From: Kofleriaceae bacterium
GTDB lineage: Bacteria > Myxococcota_A > Polyangia > Haliangiales > Haliangiaceae
Reading direction: 5' to 3'
Assembly: GCA_018057825.1 (NCBI GenBank)
Contig: JAGPCY010000026.1
Span: forward strand, 1 to 64,000
Length of the DNA: 64,000 nucleotides
Shown here: positions 34,582-45,300 of the stretch, piece by piece
How the letters are laid out: every line of letters starts with the position of its first letter
Numbering within the stretch: the stretch's first letter is position 1
Position numbers and translations under genes: made by a program
Notes under the pieces: generated by a model
What the model saw: only the letters and a program-made list of their open reading frames with translations
What the model was told of the DNA's origin: nothing
The model's database searches: none

Positions 34582-34872
34582 ATGCGCAGCCGCTACCTCG
34601 TGACCTACGACATCAGCGACGACACGCGCCGCACCGCTGTGTTCAAGACCCTGCGCGGCTTCGGCGATCATCTGCAGTACTCGGTGTTTCGCTGTGACCT
34701 GTCGGATCGCCAGCGCGCCGCGCTCGTCGCCGCCGTCGATCCGCTCATCGATCACGACGGCGACCAGGTGCTGATCGTCGATCTCGGACCGATCGACGGG
34801 CGGGCGTCATCGTGTGTATTCTCGCTCGGTCGGCCCTATGCGAACCCCGAGCGCCGCGTCATCATCGTCTAG
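34582..34872 (+). CDS. cas2: CRISPR adaptation protein Cas2
   Basis: 96 residues with the ferredoxin-like fold start RYLVTYDISDDTRRTAVFKTL (Asp10 is the conserved acidic residue) and QYSVFRCDL. Structural partner of Cas1 in the integrase; sets the ruler for spacer length. Last gene before the leader and array. Confidence 0.97.
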   Translation: MRSRYLVTYDISDDTRRTAVFKTLRGFGDHLQYSVFRCDLSDRQRAALVAAVDPLIDHDGDQVLIVDLGPIDGRASSCVFSLGRPYANPERRVIIV

Positions 34873-35161
34873 GTCGAGCAGGTCGGCGGCGGCCGGTCGC
34901 CGCCGGGAGGCGGACGCTTGGCGATCTATGACAACCGAAGAGCCCATCATTTTTCTTGCGCGTCTCGTGCCCTGCGAGCACCGACGTGCCAGCCCAGGCA
35001 CCGTGGCCGCTCGCAGCGCGCCGAGCCGAGCGATCGTCGACAGTTGCGTGAGGCAGCCGGCGCCGACTGCCCTGGGACGTCGGGAAGAACGGCCCCGCGT
35101 TGCGGGCCGCTCGCAAACGGTTGCGCAAGCGGCAGAGATCATGAGACGAATCGGCCCCGCC
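34873..35161 (+). promoter_or_regulatory. CRISPR leader
   Basis: 289 bases between cas2 and the first repeat with no gene. A relatively A/T-rich stretch (about 34920-34960, with ATCATTTTTCTTG) may hold the array promoter. The last bases read CGGCCCCGCC directly before repeat 1, resembling the CGGCCCCG near the repeat 3' end. Orientation as leader is supported by the adjacent cas2 and by the degenerate repeat at the opposite array end. Confidence 0.8.
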
Positions 35162-36253
35162 GTCGTCACCGCCGCCATCGAGCGGCGGCCCCGTTGACGC
35201 GTATTCGTCCTCGGTCGCGCGGATCTTGTAGACCCGGGTCGTCACCGCCGCCATCGAGCGGCGGCCCCGTTGACCGGATCGCGACCATGTCGCCGCCGGT
35301 GGCGGCGGAGCCGGGTCGTCACCGCCGCCATCGAGCGGCGGCCCCGTTGACGCGCGCGCCGCGTCCCACTGCGCGCGCAACCAGTCGACGTCGTCACCGC
35401 CGCCATCGAGCGGCGGCCCCGTTGACGAGCGCGAGCGTCTCCCACGGGGTTTGCCACCGTTCTCGTCGTCACCGCCGCCATCGAGCGGCGGCCCCGTTGA
35501 CTCGTCGGCCGTGTCGACCTTGGCGCCAGCGAGCTCGAGTCGTCACCGCCGCCATCGAGCGGCGGCCCCGTTGACACGCGCCCATCCCCTCGAATAGCGC
35601 CGCAGTCCAGCCCATGTCGTCACCGCCGCCATCGAGCGGCGGCCCCGTTGACTCATGCCGACGCTGCTCGACCACGGCGGCACGTTCGAGCGTCGTCACC
35701 GCCGCCATCGAGCGGCGGCCCCGTTGACCGACGGGAAGGTCACGCCCGCGACGGTGAGCGAGCGTCGTCACCGCCGCCATCGAGCGGCGGCCCCGTTGAC
35801 CTGCCGGAGGCCGCATGATCGCGCGCCGCCCCCGCCCTCGTCGTCACCGCCGCCATCGAGCGGCGGCCCCGTTGACCCACCGGTGCTCGCGGATCCATCG
35901 CGCCTGCTCGCCCTTCGTCGTCACCGCCGCCATCGAGCGGCGGCCCCGTTGACGCGCCCACCCCGCCCCATCACCGCCGCCCAGCGCGACGCCGTCGTCA
36001 CCGCCGCCATCGAGCGGCGGCCCCGTTGACGCCTCGCGCCGCTCCTCGGGCGTCAGCGGACGGACGGTCGTCACCGCCGCCATCGAGCGGCGGCCCCGTT
36101 GACCGCGATCGCCTCGGCGGCTGCCTGCCACTTCCGCGCCGTGTCGTCACCGCCGCCATCGAGCGGCGGCCCCGTTGACACCGGGGCCGGCGCGAGCGCC
36201 CCGACCGTCGCCGCGAGTCGTCACCGCCGCCATCGAGCGGCGGCCCCGTTGAC
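35162..36253 (+). repeat. Leader-proximal block of 15 shifted repeats (form A)
   Basis: Repeats 1-15 each start with GTCGTCACC and end with GTTGAC, a 37-base invariant block. Relative to the common form, the left end carries three extra bases (GTC) and the right end lacks AAGC after TTG, reading TTGAC. The repeat starts are 35162, 35238, 35315, 35390, 35465, 35539, 35616, 35692, 35764, 35840, 35917, 35994, 36067, 36143 and 36217. Confidence 0.97.
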
Positions 36254-36290
36254 TGGCCGCGCGGCGCAGCTTGTTGGCGCGGTCGAAGTC

Positions 36291-36329
36291 GTCGTCACCG
36301 CCGCCATCGAGCGGCGGCCCCGTTGAAGC
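36291..36329 (+). repeat. Hybrid repeat 16 at the switch between repeat forms
   Basis: This single repeat begins like form A (GTCGTCACC) and ends like the common form (GTTGAAGC), giving 39 bases. All repeats to its left are form A and all to its right are the common form. Confidence 0.97.
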
Positions 36330-36368
36330 AAGGGATGGGCGTCGGCGGTGCCGGCGGCTTCGGCGCGG

Positions 36369-39300
36369 GTCACCGCCGCCATCGAGCGGCGGCCCCGTTG
36401 AAGCGTCCACGGCCCCATCACGGCGCGCGTCACCGTGCTCCGCTGTCACCGCCGCCATCGAGCGGCGGCCCCGTTGAAGCTACCGGCTGCGCCTGGTCGA
36501 GATCTTCGACGGGTCGCTGTCACCGCCGCCATCGAGCGGCGGCCCCGTTGAAGCGGATCCATCACCGCACCGCCCGGCACAGGCACACCGACGAGTCACC
36601 GCCGCCATCGAGCGGCGGCCCCGTTGAAGCACCGGGCTCGGCGAGGAGCGCGGCGCGTGATGCAGGTCACCGCCGCCATCGAGCGGCGGCCCCGTTGAAG
36701 CATGTGCCCGGCACCGAGGTTGGCCGACTTGTCCCCGGGTCACCGCCGCCATCGAGCGGCGGCCCCGTTGAAGCGATGCCGTAGTGTGCGTCATGGAGCT
36801 CGGCGCCCGGAAGGTCACCGCCGCCATCGAGCGGCGGCCCCGTTGAAGCGCGGCCACCGCCGCGGCGTCGATCTTGGTGACGTCATCGTCACCGCCGCCA
36901 TCGAGCGGCGGCCCCGTTGAAGCATCGCGTGGTGCGCCCCGTCGCGCTGACGGTCAGTGGGTCACCGCCGCCATCGAGCGGCGGCCCCGTTGAAGCGTCG
37001 CATACAAGGACGCCGGCGCGCGAGCCCGCCAGTCACCGCCGCCATCGAGCGGCGGCCCCGTTGAAGCTTTCGGCTCGGCTCGGCTCGGAGTGACATCCGG
37101 CGTGGTCACCGCCGCCATCGAGCGGCGGCCCCGTTGAAGCCCGACATCGCCAAGATCGCGCTCCGCATGATGGTCTTGCAGGTCACCGCCGCCATCGAGC
37201 GGCGGCCCCGTTGAAGCAAGTTGTTCGATGACGCGGAAGGATCGCAGATCCTCGAGTCACCGCCGCCATCGAGCGGCGGCCCCGTTGAAGCGATCACCGC
37301 TCCACCGCCACCACATCGATCGCCGCCCGTCACCGCCGCCATCGAGCGGCGGCCCCGTTGAAGCTTCCATGGCCGACGCCTTTGCCTCCCGGGCTGCCTC
37401 GTCACCGCCGCCATCGAGCGGCGGCCCCGTTGAAGCGGATCGGCAAAGCCCGACGCGCATGGTGGGGCCGATGTCACCGCCGCCATCGAGCGGCGGCCCC
37501 GTTGAAGCCGGTGTGTAGACCCTGAGTCCAGGAGCCGCCGTAGAAGGTCACCGCCGCCATCGAGCGGCGGCCCCGTTGAAGCTGGCTCCGACACGCACCG
37601 CTGCGACGGCGGGTGCCGGGTCACCGCCGCCATCGAGCGGCGGCCCCGTTGAAGCACGTCGGGGCGGAACTGGTCGACGGCGGTGCTGATGTCACCGCCG
37701 CCATCGAGCGGCGGCCCCGTTGAAGCGCCAGCCGCATCCCGTCGGCGACCCGGCGCGCGTGGCACGTCACCGCCGCCATCGAGCGGCGGCCCCGTTGAAG
37801 CAACGCGATCTCGCTGCCGGAGGCGGACGCGGATCGCGTCGTCACCGCCGCCATCGAGCGGCGGCCCCGTTGAAGCGCTACCGCGCTCGACGACCTCTTC
37901 CACCTTGCGCACGTCACCGCCGCCATCGAGCGGCGGCCCCGTTGAAGCGTCATGAAGCAACCTTAACCGCTCTAGCCGATAAGCGCAGTCACCGCCGCCA
38001 TCGAGCGGCGGCCCCGTTGAAGCACCAACGCGGTCAGCTCCTTCGTCACCGGCGGCAAGTCACCGCCGCCATCGAGCGGCGGCCCCGTTGAAGCAGCTCG
38101 TCCACGGTCAGCTTGGTGACCGCGTTGGACTGTCACCGCCGCCATCGAGCGGCGGCCCCGTTGAAGCCTGGATCCTTTGGTTTGGGCAGCATGCGCCGCA
38201 ATACGGTCACCGCCGCCATCGAGCGGCGGCCCCGTTGAAGCGACGACGAGGTTGGCCTGACCCCCGACGAGGGCGAGGGTGTCACCGCCGCCATCGAGCG
38301 GCGGCCCCGTTGAAGCCCGCTGCGCCCGCGCCGTACCTGCGCGCGGCCGCGCGTGTCACCGCCGCCATCGAGCGGCGGCCCCGTTGAAGCTGGTAGCTGT
38401 CGTTGCGACAGATCGCGTCGAGCAGCTCGGTCACCGCCGCCATCGAGCGGCGGCCCCGTTGAAGCACGGCGTGGCAGCCGGCGGCCGGCGGGGCGATCTA
38501 CGTCACCGCCGCCATCGAGCGGCGGCCCCGTTGAAGCGTCCAAGGCGCCGCCGTCGCGCTCGGCATCCTGGGGCGCGTCACCGCCGCCATCGAGCGGCGG
38601 CCCCGTTGAAGCCGCGACGGGTTGTTGCGGAAGTGCGGGTAGCCAACGGTGTCACCGCCGCCATCGAGCGGCGGCCCCGTTGAAGCACTTCGACTCGATC
38701 GGGCGACGGCGGCCGGAGCGCGCGGTCACCGCCGCCATCGAGCGGCGGCCCCGTTGAAGCATCGTCGGCCAACAGCGCGGCGTCTCCGTCCACGGCGTCA
38801 CCGCCGCCATCGAGCGGCGGCCCCGTTGAAGCATGACGTTGGTCCCGAGCGTGTACGAGCCCGAGGCCAGTCACCGCCGCCATCGAGCGGCGGCCCCGTT
38901 GAAGCCACCTGTACGGTTTCACGGTCGAGCAAGAGCGCGCGATGTCACCGCCGCCATCGAGCGGCGGCCCCGTTGAAGCGACGCCGACGAGTGTGTTTCG
39001 GATCTGATTAGCCAGGTCACCGCCGCCATCGAGCGGCGGCCCCGTTGAAGCCCCACCGTCCGCCACGCCAAGGGGTACCTAGCGATCCCGTCACCGCCGC
39101 CATCGAGCGGCGGCCCCGTTGAAGCCCGCGTGCCGCGACAACTTGCAGGCCCAGTTCGAGGGTCACCGCCGCCATCGAGCGGCGGCCCCGTTGAAGCTGG
39201 CTGACTCGCAACGGGCATGGTTCGGGGTTCTGGGATGTCACCGCCGCCATCGAGCGGCGGCCCCGTTGAAGCCTCGGCCAGGTCGCCGCGCTCTACGGCG

Positions 39301-42300
39301 ACGACTTCGAGTCACCGCCGCCATCGAGCGGCGGCCCCGTTGAAGCCGCACGGTCATCAGGTTGGAGTCGCCTCCGCGCCGCCGGTCACCGCCGCCATCG
39401 AGCGGCGGCCCCGTTGAAGCAAGTGGCTAGAGATCGCGTCCACCTGGTCGAGGTAGTCGTCACCGCCGCCATCGAGCGGCGGCCCCGTTGAAGCCCGAGC
39501 AAAGAGCGCCTGTGCTGCACGACCACGTCCTGTCACCGCCGCCATCGAGCGGCGGCCCCGTTGAAGCTCCTGCACCCCCCTCCCCGCGTTGCCCGCGGCC
39601 AGGTCACCGCCGCCATCGAGCGGCGGCCCCGTTGAAGCGGCATCGACGACGCCGACAAGTCCGACGACATTGACCGTGGTCACCGCCGCCATCGAGCGGC
39701 GGCCCCGTTGAAGCATCACGTCGGCGCAGGCGGCCCGGGCTTGGGTGCGGGTGTCACCGCCGCCATCGAGCGGCGGCCCCGTTGAAGCGGCAAGAGCCGC
39801 GGCGGCGCGGGCGAGGCGTTCACCGTGTCACCGCCGCCATCGAGCGGCGGCCCCGTTGAAGCATGGTCAGGTCCTCGCCGGCGCGGCCGGCAGCGGCGCC
39901 GTCACCGCCGCCATCGAGCGGCGGCCCCGTTGAAGCACCCGACCCGACCCGCGGCATGCGCTCACTCGGCCTGGCGTCACCGCCGCCATCGAGCGGCGGC
40001 CCCGTTGAAGCGGGTCGTGGCCCGCCGCCGCCGCGCTTCTCTCGGCCGGTCACCGCCGCCATCGAGCGGCGGCCCCGTTGAAGCACCGCTTTCGTTCGGC
40101 GCAAGTGTCCCGAGCTTGGCGTCACCGCCGCCATCGAGCGGCGGCCCCGTTGAAGCATCCACCCGCACGATGATGGGTGGCGGCAGATCGTTAGTCACCG
40201 CCGCCATCGAGCGGCGGCCCCGTTGAAGCAGCGTGCCATCCGCGAAGTCGCCGATCCCGTCGGGGTGTCACCGCCGCCATCGAGCGGCGGCCCCGTTGAA
40301 GCACCCGGCCGGCGCCCCGGGCGATTGAGCGAGATGCGGTCACCGCCGCCATCGAGCGGCGGCCCCGTTGAAGCACCCAAACCGTTGCCTCGTCGAAACC
40401 CGCGTCGCCAAGTCACCGCCGCCATCGAGCGGCGGCCCCGTTGAAGCCTCGGATCGTTGGGGTGAAATTCCTCGGGCGGGATGCCGTCACCGCCGCCATC
40501 GAGCGGCGGCCCCGTTGAAGCTCGCTGAGTCTACGCAAGAAGTCGATCGCGAGCGCGCGGTCGTGTCACCGCCGCCATCGAGCGGCGGCCCCGTTGAAGC
40601 CAGCCACGCGATCTTCGCCTCGCGGCTGAGCCGGGCGAGTCACCGCCGCCATCGAGCGGCGGCCCCGTTGAAGCGTCGAGGACGTCGTCGCGCGCGAGGT
40701 GGCCCGGTGGTCACCGCCGCCATCGAGCGGCGGCCCCGTTGAAGCGTGATGCAGTCGCCCCCGGCGAAGTCCGGCCCGGTGCGCGTCACCGCCGCCATCG
40801 AGCGGCGGCCCCGTTGAAGCGGTGCCTTCCGCTTGCCTACGGCAGCGGAGCAGCACACGTCACCGCCGCCATCGAGCGGCGGCCCCGTTGAAGCTTGACG
40901 GCGTCGAAGGTGATCTTAGCCGCCGGTGACATGTCACCGCCGCCATCGAGCGGCGGCCCCGTTGAAGCCACTGGTTGTCGCAGCCATCGGACATGAAGAA
41001 CAGCGAGTCACCGCCGCCATCGAGCGGCGGCCCCGTTGAAGCGATCTTGTCGCGCTCGGTCGCGCTGGCGGCGTCGATCAGGTCACCGCCGCCATCGAGC
41101 GGCGGCCCCGTTGAAGCGCGGACTGGCCCGGCTACGGCCTACGCGGGTGGATCTGGTCACCGCCGCCATCGAGCGGCGGCCCCGTTGAAGCCGGTGTACT
41201 CCCGCCGCAGCGGAAGCGTGACCCTTCGGTCACCGCCGCCATCGAGCGGCGGCCCCGTTGAAGCACCCGACACCGATCGTCGTAGAGGCGATGCGGACAC
41301 CGGTCACCGCCGCCATCGAGCGGCGGCCCCGTTGAAGCGCGATGCTCCCGAGCGCGGTCCTCGCGATCGTCCTCGGTCACCGCCGCCATCGAGCGGCGGC
41401 CCCGTTGAAGCGCGATCCCTCGAGCCGAGGAGGGCGCGACGGTGCCACTCGTCGTCACCGCCGCCATCGAGCGGCGGCCCCGTTGAAGCTGCCATGGCAC
41501 CCGCCGAGCTGCACAGCTACCTGACCAGTCACCGCCGCCATCGAGCGGCGGCCCCGTTGAAGCTAGATCACCGGCTGGTACGCGGGCAGGTTCGGGCCGT
41601 GTCACCGCCGCCATCGAGCGGCGGCCCCGTTGAAGCTTGACCTCGGCGACGCCGCGCGTGGCCTTCGACAGCAGTCACCGCCGCCATCGAGCGGCGGCCC
41701 CGTTGAAGCGAGCGGCGCGCCCTCGACCTCGTGCGCTCGCCGAGCTGTCACCGCCGCCATCGAGCGGCGGCCCCGTTGAAGCACCAAGCGCACCGTCACC
41801 GAGGCCGCCTGACCATGTCCACGTCACCGCCGCCATCGAGCGGCGGCCCCGTTGAAGCTACTGCGCCTCGTAGCCGCTAGTCCCGTAGGCCAGGCGGTCA
41901 CCGCCGCCATCGAGCGGCGGCCCCGTTGAAGCTTCGCGCGCTCCTCCCGCCGCAAGCGGCGGCCGCCAGTCACCGCCGCCATCGAGCGGCGGCCCCGTTG
42001 AAGCAGCCCCTCGTCAGGCCCGACGGTCAACCGGTCGTCGGTCACCGCCGCCATCGAGCGGCGGCCCCGTTGAAGCAGTGCGCAACCGCGCGCCGGCGCG
42101 GCCGATACGCGACCGCGTCACCGCCGCCATCGAGCGGCGGCCCCGTTGAAGCACCCTCGTCGTCCTTTTCGTCGTCGTCGTCGTCGGCTGCTCGTCACCG
42201 CCGCCATCGAGCGGCGGCCCCGTTGAAGCCGGCATCCCCTCGAGGGAAGCTACGTCGCGGTGGTGATGTCACCGCCGCCATCGAGCGGCGGCCCCGTTGA

Positions 42301-45300
42301 AGCACGTCGGCGACCGTGTCACCGTCCCAGTCGAAGAGCGGTCACCGCCGCCATCGAGCGGCGGCCCCGTTGAAGCGCACTGACCGCCTGCTCCGATCCC
42401 GGCGACCCGCCGGCTGTCACCGCCGCCATCGAGCGGCGGCCCCGTTGAAGCGGAGCGGCGGGGGCGCCTGCGGATCCGGTGGTGCGGGTCACCGCCGCCA
42501 TCGAGCGGCGGCCCCGTTGAAGCGACGTTCTCGGGGTCGGCCACGATCGCCAGTGTCGAGGGTCACCGCCGCCATCGAGCGGCGGCCCCGTTGAAGCGCA
42601 CCGGAGGGGTGATGTCACCGATTCCGTTGGATTTGTCACCGCCGCCATCGAGCGGCGGCCCCGTTGAAGCTTGTCGGCCGGCGAGCGCACCGCGCTCTTG
42701 GCGTACCGTCACCGCCGCCATCGAGCGGCGGCCCCGTTGAAGCTGGGCCACGAACGATCCGGCCGGGCCCGAGTACTGCTCGTCACCGCCGCCATCGAGC
42801 GGCGGCCCCGTTGAAGCGCCGAGCTGGTCGAGCAGCGCGGCCAGCCGCTCGCGGGCGTCACCGCCGCCATCGAGCGGCGGCCCCGTTGAAGCATCTCCTG
42901 GGCCGTCGGGCTCTCCTCGTGGACCCAACCGGTCACCGCCGCCATCGAGCGGCGGCCCCGTTGAAGCGAGATGGGCGGCGTCTACACCGAAGACGAGATG
43001 GAGCGGTCACCGCCGCCATCGAGCGGCGGCCCCGTTGAAGCATCGCGGCCGGGTCGCACGCGATCCGCCAGGCAAGGCCGTCACCGCCGCCATCGAGCGG
43101 CGGCCCCGTTGAAGCTTTTACGAGCCCGCCCGGGCCGACGTCGCGCCCGAGCCCGTCACCGCCGCCATCGAGCGGCGGCCCCGTTGAAGCCGCTGCAGGC
43201 GGCCCCACGCCCCGATCCCGTCGACCGTCACCGCCGCCATCGAGCGGCGGCCCCGTTGAAGCGCGAGCCAAGGCGAGGCGCTCCGCGCGATCGCCGACGC
43301 GTCACCGCCGCCATCGAGCGGCGGCCCCGTTGAAGCGTGACGCGAGCGACGCACCCCTTGGCCATGTGGAGGACGTCACCGCCGCCATCGAGCGGCGGCC
43401 CCGTTGAAGCGGTTGAGCGGGGCCGTGGTTCGTCGTCGGAAAAGACTGACGTCACCGCCGCCATCGAGCGGCGGCCCCGTTGAAGCGAGCGTGACGGGCC
43501 ACAAAGACCCCCGGCCGTTAGAGCGGTCACCGCCGCCATCGAGCGGCGGCCCCGTTGAAGCCGTGCATGGTCCGATCGACTGGCCAGACCCTCTCGGACG
43601 TCACCGCCGCCATCGAGCGGCGGCCCCGTTGAAGCCGCGAGACGTCGGCGCGCAGACGCTCGATACCCTCGTCACCGCCGCCATCGAGCGGCGGCCCCGT
43701 TGAAGCTCGAGGTAGGCCCCGAGCGCGACCGCGTCCATTACGCGGTCACCGCCGCCATCGAGCGGCGGCCCCGTTGAAGCAGCGTGTTCTCGATGCGGTC
43801 GAGCGCGCTCTCGGTGGCCGTCACCGCCGCCATCGAGCGGCGGCCCCGTTGAAGCTTGCCCTGGGGGCGGTTCTTGGGGTCGAAGGTAGCCATGTGTCAC
43901 CGCCGCCATCGAGCGGCGGCCCCGTTGAAGCTCGAGGAACTGGTTGCGTTCGCCCTCGGTCATGCTTGTCACCGCCGCCATCGAGCGGCGGCCCCGTTGA
44001 AGCGCCCCCCGGCGTTCTTGGGGGTCTTCGGACGCGCCAGTCAGTCACCGCCGCCATCGAGCGGCGGCCCCGTTGAAGCAACAGTACGACCCGCTTGCGG
44101 ATTTGGTGGGGCGGAGTCACCGCCGCCATCGAGCGGCGGCCCCGTTGAAGCTCCTTGAAGGACGACATCAGCTCCTTGCGCTCGGTGCGCGTCACCGCCG
44201 CCATCGAGCGGCGGCCCCGTTGAAGCCTGTCGGGCTGGTCGGCGCGGACCCCGACGCCGTTGGCCGTCACCGCCGCCATCGAGCGGCGGCCCCGTTGAAG
44301 CGCGTAGGACGATCGTCGCGCACCGGCGCGATCGACGTAGTCACCGCCGCCATCGAGCGGCGGCCCCGTTGAAGCAGCCCGAGAGCGACTCGCGCCCGTC
44401 GAGGAGGTCGCGCTGGTCACCGCCGCCATCGAGCGGCGGCCCCGTTGAAGCCACTACGACCCAGCGCCGATGACCGTCGACGAAGCGCGCGTCACCGCCG
44501 CCATCGAGCGGCGGCCCCGTTGAAGCACGGGCCGGGATCTGGCCTCCCAGACCCGCCAGGTTGTCACCGCCGCCATCGAGCGGCGGCCCCGTTGAAGCGC
44601 CTCGGCGGTGCGCTGCTCCGCGCGGATCCAGCTCGTGTCACCGCCGCCATCGAGCGGCGGCCCCGTTGAAGCACGCCGCGCACGGCGATGCGCGCGGCGA
44701 TCTCTTGCAGGTGTCACCGCCGCCATCGAGCGGCGGCCCCGTTGAAGCGATACTGCGAGCGCCTCGCGATCAAGCTGCTTGGTGCCTGTCACCGCCGCCA
44801 TCGAGCGGCGGCCCCGTTGAAGCATCGGCATCTGGGGGCCGACCCAGCGCGACTTCTCGTCGCGTCACCGCCGCCATCGAGCGGCGGCCCCGTTGAAGCA
44901 CCACGCCTTGACGATCGCGAGGTCGCCGCGGATCGCGGTCACCGCCGCCATCGAGCGGCGGCCCCGTTGAAGCACCCAGGCGTCGGTCCGCTCGGCCGCG
45001 GTGCGGCGCGGTGTCACCGCCGCCATCGAGCGGCGGCCCCGTTGAAGCACGCGTTGGGCCCAGGTGATCGCCACCCACGCCAGGCCGGTCACCGCCGCCA
45101 TCGAGCGGCGGCCCCGTTGAAGCATTGCCGAAGTGCCCCACTTCATAGTAGTAGCGTCGTCGTCACCGCCGCCATCGAGCGGCGGCCCCGTTGAAGCACG
45201 ACTACGCTTGGGTTTACGACAACGCTCGTGTTGTCACCGCCGCCATCGAGCGGCGGCCCCGTTGAAGCATCCGCAAGGCGCGCGACGCCACCGCGTACCT

